A DNA stretch of 41,222 nt, from contig CAADTZ010000107.1 of assembly GCA_900752015.1 (NCBI GenBank), forward strand, positions 1-41,222, given 5' to 3'. The notes under the pieces are model-generated. The model was given only the letters and a program-made list of their open reading frames with translations, had not been told where the DNA came from and searched no databases. Numbering within the stretch: the first letter of the stretch is position 1; every line of letters begins with the position of its first letter. The position numbers and the translations under genes are program-made. This document shows positions 16,241 to 24,443 of the stretch, one piece after another. This DNA comes from an uncultured Collinsella sp. GTDB taxonomy: Bacteria; Actinomycetota; Coriobacteriia; Coriobacteriales; Coriobacteriaceae.

Positions 16241-17800
16241 TTACTCGGCGGGGGTTACGCTACCGTCCTGGAAGCCAACGTTGTTGTGGGCAAAGCAGTC
16301 CTCGTACTTAAAGCCGGAGAGCTCCTCGCAAAGCGCCTTGACCTCGGGCTTGACGTCGGCCATCTTGCCGCCCTCCTTGACGCGGCGGATCTCGTCGCAA
16401 AGGACGTCGCACTGCTCCTTGTCAATCTTGATGCCGCGGGCAAGGACAGCCGCGAGCAGGAAGAAGCCGGCGCAGCCGATGAGCATGTAGCCGCAGATGT
16501 ACAGAGGCACGGTGGCGGGCTGGGTCACGGCGTCGCTGTTGCCGGCGGTCTGAATGAAGCCGGAGGCAGCAAGGACGATGGCCCATGCGTTAACGGCGAT
16601 AGCCTGGGCGATCTGCTGGCAGAGCTGCTGAGCGGAGCTGTAGATGCCCTCGCGACGACGCAGGGTGATGAGCTCATCGACATCGGGGATGTAGTTGAGC
16701 AGAACATCGGGCAGGTACTGGAAGCCGACGTAGAAGAACTTCCAGATGGCGAAGATGATGGGGTAGGCGATCATGGCGATGGCGACCGTGGAGGTGCCAT
16801 TGATCTGACCAAAGGCGAAGTAGTTGTAGGCGATGATGCACGCAGCGCAACCGACGTTGGCCAGGTACCAAGACTTGTGGAAGCCCTTCTTGGCCATGAG
16901 AGCGACCCAGATGGCGGTGCAGACGATAGCGACGACCTTGCCAGGCATCTCCATCACGGACTCGTAGGACTTAGGAATCTGCAGGCAGTAGACGATGAAG
17001 AAGGACAGGCAGGCAGACCAGCAGGCAGCAGCGAGCTTCGTGGAGACCTGTGCGTACAGGACCTTGCGGAAGGACTTGTTGCGGAAGGTGGAGATTACGT
17101 CGATGAAGAACTTCTTGATACCCTCGCCGACGCTCTCGATCTTCTCCTGAGCGACCTCCTCGGGGGTGTGCTCCCACGTGGACAGGTACACACAAAGCAG
17201 CGAGATTGCCATGACCGAAGCGTTGATCGTAGCGATGATGAAGTAGCTGAACGGGTTGGTCTCGCCGAAGGTGCCAAAGCCGAAGCCCACAAGTGCAGCC
17301 ATCAGGAAGCCGGCGGCGTTACCAAAGAGATGCTTGTAGCCGGTGAGGTACGTACGCTCCTTGAAGTCGTCGGTCATCTCGATGGTAAGCGGCGACAGGT
17401 TGGCGGTGCAGAACGTATACGCGACGTTGTAGATCAGGTACAGCACAAAGTAGTACGGGAAGCCAAACGGCGTAGCCACGAAGATGAGCGGCTCGGCGAT
17501 CATCATCGGGATGGCCAGCAAGATCCAGAAACGACGACGACCAAAGATGCGGCCAATCTTGGTGGCATAGAAGTTATCGGCCACAAAGCCCATCAGCGGG
17601 CAAAGAATAGCGTTGACATAGATGGCAAACGAGCTGATCAGTGCAGCCTCGCCTGCGGACAGGCCACACTCCGTGGACAGGAACAGCACCATGTAGCTGT
17701 GCGTAAAGGTCAGGGCACCGGAATTGAGCATACCGCCCATACCAAAGCCCAAGCGCGTCCAGAATGTGATCTTACGCTTTTTTCCGATCTTATTAGTCAT
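16241..17800 (-). CDS. GPH/MFS-type sugar (oligogalacturonide) transporter
   Basis: A 519-residue transporter of the glycoside-pentoside-hexuronide:cation symporter (MFS_2) type, with about 12 membrane segments and a soluble C-terminal tail of about 65 residues. RIFGRRRFWIL after the second membrane segment and the Asp in MGFVADNF match the family's cation/sugar region. It opens a pectin transcript and the downstream depolymerases lack signal peptides, so import of uronate oligomers is likely. The ATG at 17800 is preferred to 17851 because GAGAGGGAG is correctly placed before it. Two LacI-type operators, a third further up, and a direct-repeat element precede it. Substrate assignment is contextual. 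Confidence 0.85.
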   Translation of the reverse strand: MTNKIGKKRKITFWTRLGFGMGGMLNSGALTFTHSYMVLFLSTECGLSAGEAALISSFAIYVNAILCPLMGFVADNFYATKIGRIFGRRRFWILLAIPMMIAEPLIFVATPFGFPYYFVLYLIYNVAYTFCTANLSPLTIEMTDDFKERTYLTGYKHLFGNAAGFLMAALVGFGFGTFGETNPFSYFIIATINASVMAISLLCVYLSTWEHTPEEVAQEKIESVGEGIKKFFIDVISTFRNKSFRKVLYAQVSTKLAAACWSACLSFFIVYCLQIPKSYESVMEMPGKVVAIVCTAIWVALMAKKGFHKSWYLANVGCAACIIAYNYFAFGQINGTSTVAIAMIAYPIIFAIWKFFYVGFQYLPDVLLNYIPDVDELITLRRREGIYSSAQQLCQQIAQAIAVNAWAIVLAASGFIQTAGNSDAVTQPATVPLYICGYMLIGCAGFFLLAAVLARGIKIDKEQCDVLCDEIRRVKEGGKMADVKPEVKALCEELSGFKYEDCFAHNNVGFQDGSVTPAE

Positions 17801-17877
17801 CGAGCTCCCTCTCTTTTCTCGATTGTCTTGCAGCAAGACATTGGAGTCCACACTGACATCTGTCTGCCCAGCGTTCA

Positions 17878-17893
17878 GGGTGAACGTTTAGTT
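17878..17893 (-). promoter_or_regulatory. LacI-type operator, proximal, transporter promoter
   Basis: GGGTGAACGTTTAGTT is centred at 17885/17886. A -10-like CATAAT (minus strand, 17896-17901) lies 11-15 bp upstream of its centre. The half nearest the gene is degenerate, as in other proximal sites of this set. Confidence 0.65.
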
Positions 17894-17917
17894 AGATTAT
17901 GCGCGATTGCTTACGAC

Positions 17918-17933
17918 AGGTGAACGTTCACTT
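17918..17933 (-). promoter_or_regulatory. LacI-type operator, distal, transporter promoter
   Basis: AGGTGAACGTTCACTT is palindromic with one mismatched outer pair and is centred 40 bp from the proximal operator. Confidence 0.8.
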
Positions 17934-17945
17934 GAATAATATCCT

Positions 17946-17973
17946 TGAACGGTCGATTTTTACCGCTGAACGG
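17946..17973 (-). promoter_or_regulatory. Direct-repeat regulatory element, transporter
   Basis: AACGG at 17948-17952 and 17969-17973 has a 21-bp period. Over 28 positions 23 bases are identical to the element upstream of uxaC (22879-22906). The near edge is about 22 bp from the distal operator centre. Confidence 0.65.
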
Positions 17974-18038
17974 ACACAATTGAGATCCTCACACCTATTT
18001 TCTGCTGGTAAAGGTGCCATGCTGGACAGCCATGAGAT

Positions 18039-18054
18039 AGGTGAACGTTTATCA
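18039..18054. promoter_or_regulatory. Additional LacI-type operator
   Basis: AGGTGAACGTTTATCA has a strong left half and weak right half. Its centre is 121 bp upstream of the distal transporter operator and it lies 34 nt beyond the uxaA terminator. It may be an auxiliary looping site. Confidence 0.55.
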
Positions 18055-18087
18055 GATTTTCCAACATATTCACTTAACCACGAAACG

Positions 18088-18120
18088 AAAAAGCCCCGCC
18101 GGGAACACTCCCGACGGGGC
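18088..18120 (-). terminator. Rho-independent terminator after uxaA
   Basis: A 12-position stem (18093-18104 with 18109-18120, one mismatch) with a 4-nt loop, followed on the minus strand by TTTTT. It starts 36 nt after the uxaA stop and ends the uxaC-uxaB-uxaA transcript. Confidence 0.9.
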
Positions 18121-18155
18121 CGATGACATCGCGCTATGCTTGGGCGCACTTGCCG

Positions 18156-19640
18156 CTACAAGCAGACGCCATCCTTCCAGATACTGATCTCGTGACAGCC
18201 ACGGCGCTCGGCACTCGTGAGCTTACCGCTCGCCGTCTGTAGCACCAGCTGGTACAGATCGTGGGCAGCCTCGTCGAGCGTACGCTCGCCCGTAGCCACC
18301 ACACCGGCGTTAAAGTCCATCCAGTTGGCCTTGTGGTCGCACAGGCGCTGGTTGGTGAACACCTTGAGCGTAGGCGCCGGCGCACCAAACGGCGTGCCGC
18401 GGCCGGTCGAGAACAGGATCACGTGGCAGCCGGCAGCCGTCAGGGCCGTGGTGGATACCATGTCGTTGCCCGGACCGCACAACATGTTCAGACCATGCTT
18501 GGTAGCCTGACCGGCGTACGGCAGCACGTCGACGATGGGGGCAGATCCGCCCTTTTGCACGCAGCCGCAGCTCTTGTCCTCGAGTGTGGTGATGCCGCCA
18601 TCCTTGTTGCCGGGGCTCGGGTTCTCGTAGACGACCTCGCCATGGCTAATAAAGTAATCCTTAAAGCCGTTGAGCATGTCGGAGGCGGCGTTAAACACCT
18701 GCTCGTCCTCGCAGCGATCGAGCAGAATGCTCTCGGCGCCAAACATCTCGGGGACCTCGGTGAGCACCGACGTGCCACCGCGGGCGACGAGCATATCGCT
18801 CACGCGACCGATCGTGGGGTTGGCGGTAATGCCCGAAAGACCGTCAGAGCCACCGCACTTAAGGCCAATGACCAGCTCGGAGGCCGGAATGGGCTCACGC
18901 TTGGCCTGCTTGGCCAGGTCGGCCAGCTCAGACAGAATCTTGTGGCCTTCGACCTGCTCGTCGGCAACATCTTGGCAGGTAAGGAAGCGAACGCGCTCGT
19001 GATCGTACTCGCCCAGCTCGTCGAGCACCTGCTGGTGTGTGCAGTTCTCGCAACCGAGCGACAGGAACAGCACGCCGGCCGCATTAGGGTGACGCGAGAG
19101 CGCCACCAGCAGACGACGCGTCTGGACATGGTCGGCGCCGGTCTGCGAGCAACCGAACGGATGCGGGAAGTAGTAGACGCCCTCCAGCGAGCCATCGACC
19201 AGATCCTGGGCCTGCTCGCACATGGCACGGGCGACTTCGTTGACACAGCCGACCGTGGGGATGATCCACAGCTCGTTGCGCGTCGCGGCACGACCGTCGG
19301 CGCGGCGGAACCCCATAAAGGTCTCGGGCTCAACCGACTCAACGACCGGATGCGTGGGGTTGTAGGTGTACTCGACCTCGCCCGAAAGGTTGGTCTTCAC
19401 ATTGTGCGTGTGGAGCCACTGACCGGGCTGGACATCGCCCGTCACGTGTCCGATAGGAAGGCCGTACTTAATGACGTCCTCGCCGGCGGCAATCGAGCGC
19501 ACAGCCATCTTGTGGCCTTGCGGAATATCCTCCGCGGCCACGACCTCGCCCACCCCGGGAACCGCGACGGCGGTGCCCTTGGCAAGCGGCGACAGCGCGA
19601 CGATCACGTTGTCGGCCGGATTGATCTGGATAGTGTTCAT
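18156..19640 (-). CDS. uxaA: Altronate dehydratase
   Basis: A 494-residue altronate dehydratase (UxaA), converting D-altronate to 2-keto-3-deoxygluconate, the last isomer-pathway step of galacturonate breakdown. The N-terminal SAF-like domain (1-100) is followed by the catalytic region with PTVGCVN, GCSQTGADHVQT, LGCENCTH, LKCGGSDGLSG and CGCVQKGG, the cysteine-rich motifs of the family. The length matches full-length UxaA. It is the third gene of uxaC-uxaB-uxaA, 81 nt after uxaB stops being read on the other side (uxaB stop 19722). The ribosome site before ATG 19640 is weak, and a 10-bp hairpin (19679-19710) lies in that gap. Confidence 0.95.
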   Translation of the reverse strand: MNTIQINPADNVIVALSPLAKGTAVAVPGVGEVVAAEDIPQGHKMAVRSIAAGEDVIKYGLPIGHVTGDVQPGQWLHTHNVKTNLSGEVEYTYNPTHPVVESVEPETFMGFRRADGRAATRNELWIIPTVGCVNEVARAMCEQAQDLVDGSLEGVYYFPHPFGCSQTGADHVQTRRLLVALSRHPNAAGVLFLSLGCENCTHQQVLDELGEYDHERVRFLTCQDVADEQVEGHKILSELADLAKQAKREPIPASELVIGLKCGGSDGLSGITANPTIGRVSDMLVARGGTSVLTEVPEMFGAESILLDRCEDEQVFNAASDMLNGFKDYFISHGEVVYENPSPGNKDGGITTLEDKSCGCVQKGGSAPIVDVLPYAGQATKHGLNMLCGPGNDMVSTTALTAAGCHVILFSTGRGTPFGAPAPTLKVFTNQRLCDHKANWMDFNAGVVATGERTLDEAAHDLYQLVLQTASGKLTSAERRGCHEISIWKDGVCL

Positions 19641-19678
19641 TGCAAATGGTCCTAACCCTACAGGTTGAGCAGAAGTCG

Positions 19679-19710
19679 AGACGCGGGCACGCCGTCCCGC
19701 GCCCGCGTCT
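19679..19710 (-). other. Hairpin between uxaB and uxaA
   Basis: AGACGCGGGC (19679-19688) pairs exactly with GCCCGCGTCT (19701-19710). No T run follows on the minus strand. It may tune the relative level of uxaA or protect mRNA. Confidence 0.45.
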
Positions 19711-19721
19711 GCGCCGGAAAT

Positions 19722-21236
19722 TTACGCCTGAGCGTTGGCGAAGGCCTGCTTGGCACCCTCGGTGCGCACGACGGCGAGCGCACTGACGACAAACTCCTCA
19801 AGACCGGCGATCTGCGTAAGGTCCTCACCCCACATCTGCTCGTTGGTGAGCACGTCGTGCACCAGCTGGGCATCGTCGGCGCCGGCATGGGCGGCGTAGA
19901 AGTCGAGCACGAAGGCGTCATCCTGAGCGGTGTACTCGGTGCCGTCGGAGCGACGCAGGTGCAGGCCGTCGCCCTCGCGGGACACGAGCTCCTGCGTGTA
20001 GAAGGAGATGAGCGTAGCGAGGCTCGTCGCCAGGCACTTGGGCAGGTTGCCGGTCTCGGCAACGTAGTCCTTGAGCGTGGGCAGGTCGCGAGCGCGCCAC
20101 TTAGCCGTGGAGTTGAGGCAGATGGAGAGCAGCGCATGATCAATAAACGGGTTGTCGAAGCGGTTTTCGACGGCGGCGGCAAAGGCCTTGCAGTCCTCGA
20201 CATCCAAGTCGGCGGCAAGCGTCGGAATGACCTCGTCGTAGAGCATGGTGTTCATGAAGCCGCGAATGGTCTCGTCATGCATGCAGTCGCGCACGATATC
20301 AAAGCCGGCAACCCAGGAACCCGGAACGAAGGCGGTGTGGGCACCGTTGAGGATGCGGACCTTGCGCTTTTTGTACGGGGTGACGTCGGGAGTCACGAAG
20401 ACGCCGGGGAGACCGGCCTTCACAAACGGCAGGCGCTCCTTGAGCGAGTCGTCGCCCTGGATACCCCACATCTGGAAGGGCTCGCGCACGGCCAGGAAGG
20501 GGTCCTCGTAGCCCAGACGCTCGGCAACCGCGGCGGCCTCCTTAGGATCGCGGATGCGGCCGGGGACGATGGTGTCGACGAGCGTGGTGCAGACGGTGCA
20601 GTCGTTGGCCATCCACTGCGCAAACTCGTCCTCCCAACCCCAGTCGCTCACGTACTGGTTCATGATGCGCAGCAGCTCCTCGCCGTTGTGATCGATGAGC
20701 TCGCAGGCGAGCACGATAACGCCCGACTTACCGGCGGCCCAGCGGGCGTGAAGGACCTGGACAAGCTTGGCAGGGAAGCTCGCGGGCGGCATGTCGTCGG
20801 CCTTGCAGGACGGGTCGTAGGCGATACCGGCCTCGGTGGTGTTGGAGACGATGATCTCCAGGTCGTCGGAGACAGCGACCTCCATCATGGCGCGATAGTC
20901 GTCCTCGCGATACGGGTTAAGGCAGCGGCTGCAGGCGCTGATTACACGAGACTCGTCAACCGTGTTGCCGTTCTCCTTGCCACGCACCAGCACGGTGTAC
21001 AGGTCGTCCTGGGCATTGATACCGTCGGCGAAGCCAAAGGCGCCACTGATGGGCTGCACCATGACAACCTTGCCGTTCCATCCGGTGGCCTCGTTGCCCA
21101 TGTCAAAGAAGCGATCGACGAAGGCACGCAGGAAATTACCCTCGCCAAACTGCAGAACCTTCTCGGGAGCGTCCTTGGGCAGCAGGTAGCCCTTGTAGCC
21201 GATCTTCTCGAGCGCATCGTAGCTGATGTTCTCCAT
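19722..21236 (-). CDS. uxaB: Tagaturonate reductase (altronate oxidoreductase)
   Basis: A 504-residue member of the mannitol dehydrogenase family, matching UxaB, which reduces D-tagaturonate to D-altronate with NADH. LQFGEGNFLRAF near residue 30 is the nucleotide-binding start, IVSNTTEAGI is typical of UxaB, and LNGAHT in the C-terminal domain lies in the catalytic part. The ATG at 21236 follows AAGGAGAG at ideal spacing. It lies between uxaC and uxaA on the same strand. Fructuronate reductase (UxuB) is the closest alternative, but the neighbours UxaC and UxaA support the galacturonate branch. Confidence 0.93.
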   Translation of the reverse strand: MENISYDALEKIGYKGYLLPKDAPEKVLQFGEGNFLRAFVDRFFDMGNEATGWNGKVVMVQPISGAFGFADGINAQDDLYTVLVRGKENGNTVDESRVISACSRCLNPYREDDYRAMMEVAVSDDLEIIVSNTTEAGIAYDPSCKADDMPPASFPAKLVQVLHARWAAGKSGVIVLACELIDHNGEELLRIMNQYVSDWGWEDEFAQWMANDCTVCTTLVDTIVPGRIRDPKEAAAVAERLGYEDPFLAVREPFQMWGIQGDDSLKERLPFVKAGLPGVFVTPDVTPYKKRKVRILNGAHTAFVPGSWVAGFDIVRDCMHDETIRGFMNTMLYDEVIPTLAADLDVEDCKAFAAAVENRFDNPFIDHALLSICLNSTAKWRARDLPTLKDYVAETGNLPKCLATSLATLISFYTQELVSREGDGLHLRRSDGTEYTAQDDAFVLDFYAAHAGADDAQLVHDVLTNEQMWGEDLTQIAGLEEFVVSALAVVRTEGAKQAFANAQA

Positions 21237-21271
21237 CTATGTCTCTCCTTAGATAACTGTTAGCGTGCAAG

Positions 21272-21305
21272 CAAAACGGGGCGCCGTGTGTGGCAACGGC
21301 GCTCC
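21272..21305 (-). terminator. Intra-operon terminator-like hairpin between uxaC and uxaB
   Basis: A stem of about 10 bp (21278-21287 with 21296-21305, including one G-T pair) is followed by TTTT on the minus strand. It lies 27 nt after uxaC stops and could partly reduce uxaB and uxaA transcription. Confidence 0.5.
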
Positions 21306-21331
21306 CGAGTTCGATGTGATTCGATGCGGGC

Positions 21332-22759
21332 TTAGGCCTCGACGGTGTCCAGGTCAAAGCCAAAGTAGCGGACCGCATTGTTGTAGCTGATGTCGCGCAC
21401 GATACTGCCCAGCAGCTCCATGTCGGCCGGGTACTTGCCCTGCTCGACCCACTCGCCGATCACGCTGCACAGCACGCGACGGAAGTACTCGTGGCGCGGA
21501 TAGGACAGGAAAGAGCGGGAGTCGGTAAGCATGCCCACAAAGTTGCCCAGGACGCCCTCGTTAGCCAGAGCCGTGAGTTGCTCGCGCATGCCGACCTCGT
21601 TGTCGTTGAACCACCAGGCGGAGCCGTTCTGGATCTTACCGGCGGTCGGAGCCTCCTGGAAGCAGCCCATGACGGTATCGATCATGGTGTTATCGATGGG
21701 GTTCAGGCTGTACAGAATGGTCTTGGGCAGGCCGCAGGTCTCCTGAATGGAGTTGAGGAAATCGGCAAGCTGGTCGGACGGCGTGTAGTTGGAGATGCAA
21801 TCGTAGCCGGTATCGGGACCGAGCTTGGCAAACATGGCGCGGTTGTTGTCGCGCTTGCAGCCAAAGTGCAGCTGCATGGCCCAGCCCAGACGGACATACT
21901 CGCCGGCAACGAACTGCATAAAGGCAGTCTTGTACTTGAGGACCTCTTCCTCGGTGAGCGGCTCGGCAGCCAGACCCTTGGCAAAGATAGCCTCGATCTC
22001 GTCGACGGTAGCCGGGACGTACATAACGTAGTCGAGTGCGTGGTCGGAGGCGCGGCAGCCCAGCTCGTGAGCAACGTCGTAGCGCTTGGAAATGGCAGCC
22101 TTCATGCCCTCGAAGTCGCTGACCTCAACGCCGGCAACCTCGGAGAGGTGCTTGCAGTAGTCGGCAAACTCCTGGCCGCGCTCGATGCGCAAAGCGGCAT
22201 CGGGGCGCATGGCGGGAACGACCTGAACGTCAAAGCTGTCGTCGGCGGCAATCTTCTTGTGCCACTCAAAGCTGTCGGCGGGGTCGTCGGTAGTGCAGAT
22301 CATGCGGACGTTGGACTGCTTGATCAGGTTGCGGCAGGTGAAGCTGGCCTCGGCGAGCTTGGCGTTGGCAAGGTCCCAGACCTCCTGGGCGGTCTTGCCG
22401 TTGAGGACGCCCTCGTAGCCAAAGTAGCGCTTAAGCTCCAGGTGGCTCCACTCAAAGACGGGGTTGCCGACGCAGCGACCCAGGGTCTCGGCCCACTTTT
22501 GGAACTTCTCGCGAGCAGGGGCGTCGCCAGTGATAAAACGCTCGTCGACGCCGTTGGCACGCATCAGGCGCCACTTGTAGTGGTCGCCGCCCAGCCAAAC
22601 CTCGGTGATGTTCTCGAAACGCTTGTCCTCCCAAATCTCCTTAGGAGAAATGTGGCAGTGATAGTCGACGATGGGCATGCCCTCGGCAAAGTTGTGGAAC
22701 AGCTCCTCGCCGGTCTTGGTGCTCAGCAGGAAATCCTGATCGTCCATAAAGTTTTTCAT
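21332..22759 (-). CDS. uxaC: Uronate isomerase (galacturonate/glucuronate isomerase)
   Basis: A 475-residue UxaC of the amidohydrolase-like superfamily, isomerising D-galacturonate to D-tagaturonate (and glucuronate to fructuronate). VDYHCHISPKEIWE (31-44) carries the metal-binding His pair; FEWSHLELKRYF and the conserved C-terminal LTDSRSFLSYPRHEYFRR are typical. The ATG at 22759 is chosen because AAAGGGG precedes it by 7 nt; a longer frame reaching 22903 would run through two operators. It is the first gene of uxaC-uxaB-uxaA. Its promoter holds two LacI-type operators and the direct-repeat element, so induction by a uronate intermediate is expected. Confidence 0.95.
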   Translation of the reverse strand: MKNFMDDQDFLLSTKTGEELFHNFAEGMPIVDYHCHISPKEIWEDKRFENITEVWLGGDHYKWRLMRANGVDERFITGDAPAREKFQKWAETLGRCVGNPVFEWSHLELKRYFGYEGVLNGKTAQEVWDLANAKLAEASFTCRNLIKQSNVRMICTTDDPADSFEWHKKIAADDSFDVQVVPAMRPDAALRIERGQEFADYCKHLSEVAGVEVSDFEGMKAAISKRYDVAHELGCRASDHALDYVMYVPATVDEIEAIFAKGLAAEPLTEEEVLKYKTAFMQFVAGEYVRLGWAMQLHFGCKRDNNRAMFAKLGPDTGYDCISNYTPSDQLADFLNSIQETCGLPKTILYSLNPIDNTMIDTVMGCFQEAPTAGKIQNGSAWWFNDNEVGMREQLTALANEGVLGNFVGMLTDSRSFLSYPRHEYFRRVLCSVIGEWVEQGKYPADMELLGSIVRDISYNNAVRYFGFDLDTVEA

Positions 22760-22811
22760 CAAACAGCCCCTTTGCTGGCAAGGCGGGCGCACGGCGCGCT
22801 CGTTATCCTTT

Positions 22812-22829
22812 AGGTGAACGTTCACTATA
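22812..22829 (-). promoter_or_regulatory. LacI-type operator, proximal, overlapping the uxaC -10 box
   Basis: AGGTGAACGTTCACTA (22812-22827), centred at 22819/22820, overlaps a -10-like TATAGT (minus strand, 22824-22829). Repressor binding here would directly block polymerase. Confidence 0.8.
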
Positions 22830-22849
22830 CTAATCCATTGCACCTCAAA

Positions 22850-22865
22850 AGGTGAACGTTCACCT
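22850..22865 (-). promoter_or_regulatory. LacI-type operator, distal, uxaC promoter (perfect palindrome)
   Basis: AGGTGAACGTTCACCT is a perfect 16-bp palindrome and the best copy in the window, so it defines the consensus. Its centre is 38 bp from that of the proximal site. Confidence 0.85.
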
Positions 22866-22878
22866 AACCACCACGGGG

Positions 22879-22906
22879 TGAACGGTAGATTTTGCCCGTT
22901 CAACGG
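22879..22906 (-). promoter_or_regulatory. Direct-repeat regulatory element, uxaC
   Basis: AACGG at 22881-22885 and 22902-22906, 21-bp period, matching the transporter element at 23 of 28 positions. It also contains a short inverted pair (TGAACGG with CCGTTCA), so a hairpin or dimer site is an alternative reading. Confidence 0.65.
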
Positions 22907-22995
22907 TTGCTGGGGATGTGACTTGCATGTATTGCGGACTGGTTGGCGTCCCCGAACACCGAACTTGAGCGCTTTTGCTCAGGTGGGTCATGTCC

Positions 22996-23194
22996 CGACG
23001 TACATTTTTGGGAGTATTCAGCATTGGAGCGCACCGTGCGCCATCCTCAGCGTCCTATTTGGAACGCAGATAGCGCCCGATCGGCATAAAAAGTGCCCCC
23101 GATGGCAAATTACGCCATCGGGGGCACTTAAAACAGTCGTTCTGCACCTCATTCAGGGCATGCCAATGCTGAATACTCCCAAAAATGCACGTCG
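22996..23194. repeat. Inverted-repeat-bounded element, family B, copy 1
   Basis: Two 32-nt arms, 22996-23027 and 23163-23194, are inverse with one mismatch; the core is ATTTTTGGGAGTATTCAGCA. The 135 nt between hold the terminator of the LacI gene. No transposase or target duplication is visible. Related, more diverged arms occur near 36301 and 36540. Confidence 0.75.
23088..23129 (-). terminator. Rho-independent terminator after the LacI-family gene
   Basis: A perfect 16-bp stem (23091-23106 with 23114-23129) around a 7-nt loop, followed on the minus strand by TTTTT. It lies 91 nt after the stop codon, inside the family B element. Confidence 0.85.
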
Positions 23195-23219
23195 CAAGAG
23201 GGGGTACCTGCTCAATCGG

Positions 23220-24299
23220 CTAAATACCCGCAAGTTCGCAGTAGCGGTCGACATTGCTGGCAAATACCATCTCGACGGCGCCCTTCTGGACGGGCACCGT
23301 CGGGGTCCTTCCCCACAGCAGATAATCGCCCAGCGTCTTAGCGCCGCGATACGCCAGGCTCGTCGGGTCCTTATAGACAATATTGGTAAAGATACCGCGG
23401 CGCAAGGCCAGAGCACTTTCGGGAAACAGGTCGTTGCCGATCACCATGACCTGACCGGCCTTGCCGGTCGAGACGAGCGCGTCGGCAACCACTTCGGAAC
23501 CAACGGCAAAAACGCTACAGATAAGTTCGGGGGCGTCCGGCGCACTCAAGCGCTTTTCGAGCTCATGCTCGAGTTGTTTGACTTGCGCATGGGCACCTGC
23601 AAGATCCTCAACCTGCCATGGAATATCACGTTCGCGCAGGTAATTGTGGAAGGCGCGGGCGGTTAGATAGTGCGAATCGGTATATGGGTCGCCTGTCAAA
23701 AGGAGCACGCGGGCGTCGGCCCCAGAAGCATGGACCAGGTTTGCCGCCTGCTCGGCCATAAGGCTGCCTGCCGTCGAATAATCGGCCAAGCTCGCACCCA
23801 AACGATTCAAATGCGGACGGTCGCCGTCGACAAGCTCAATCGTCACGCCCGCCTCGGCGATCTGCCCCAAAAGCTCAGTCGCACGATCGTCGCCCGGCGC
23901 ATAGGCGAGCAAGCCATCAATCTTCTCGCCCACCTGCAGACGCTCGTCGATTTGCTCGAGTGCATCAGCGTAGCCGCCCACGCCAAATTCAACGCGCTCA
24001 ACCGTAATGCCCCGGTCGATGACCTCCTGTTCAAAGCGATTGCAGCCTTCCCACAGGTAACGGAAAAAGTACGCTCCCTCGCGCGATGCGCGGGGCAGGC
24101 AAAACACCAGATTGATATCCTTGCGGCGCAGGCTTGAGGCACTTGTGTTGCGGTGATAGCCCATGGCCTCGGCCTTAGCGTTCACCTTGGCGCGCACGGA
24201 TTCGCTCACGCCGGCCTTTCCCGTCAGAGCCTTGTGCACGGTATTGATGGAAACGCCAAGCTCGGCGGCTATGTCCTTCATGGTTACGCGAGCGCTCAT
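23220..24299 (-). CDS. LacI-family transcriptional regulator, probable uronate/pectin repressor
   Basis: A 359-residue LacI/GalR protein. The N-terminal helix-turn-helix (TMKDIAAELGVSINTVHKAL, residues 6-25) and hinge region ending in SSLRRK are followed by a two-lobed periplasmic-binding-protein-like sensor domain (about 62-355). Proteins of this family bind CpG-centred palindromes, exactly the form of AGGTGAACGTTCACCT seen at the uxaC, transporter, GH105 and SDR promoters. It is directly upstream of uxaC in the same direction, so it is the best candidate for their regulator; the effector may be a uronate or KDG-like compound. No copy of the operator is found before its own start, so autoregulation is not indicated. 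The start follows GGAG. Confidence 0.9.
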   Translation of the reverse strand: MSARVTMKDIAAELGVSINTVHKALTGKAGVSESVRAKVNAKAEAMGYHRNTSASSLRRKDINLVFCLPRASREGAYFFRYLWEGCNRFEQEVIDRGITVERVEFGVGGYADALEQIDERLQVGEKIDGLLAYAPGDDRATELLGQIAEAGVTIELVDGDRPHLNRLGASLADYSTAGSLMAEQAANLVHASGADARVLLLTGDPYTDSHYLTARAFHNYLRERDIPWQVEDLAGAHAQVKQLEHELEKRLSAPDAPELICSVFAVGSEVVADALVSTGKAGQVMVIGNDLFPESALALRRGIFTNIVYKDPTSLAYRGAKTLGDYLLWGRTPTVPVQKGAVEMVFASNVDRYCELAGI

Positions 24300-24396
24300 G
24301 CGGTTACTCCGTTATAGATAAGTTGCCAATTAATAGTCCAGTTAACGATACCCCAAAAATACTCTTCGACTCGCCGTGCTCTCCCTCAAATGCACA

Positions 24397-24430
24397 AAGC
24401 GCCCCGCGAACGGATGCCCGCGGAGCGCTT
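24397..24430 (-). terminator. Terminator after the FeoB-associated gene
   Basis: A 12-position stem with one mismatch (24397-24408 with 24419-24430), 14 nt after the stop codon, followed on the minus strand by a short T run. Confidence 0.65.
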
Positions 24431-24443
24431 GGATGTCCGGACC

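Noticed and set aside
22760..22903. N-terminal extension of uxaC by 48 codons
   Set aside because: It would pass through two operators and the direct-repeat element, and the ATG at 22759 has a strong ribosome site and gives the family length.
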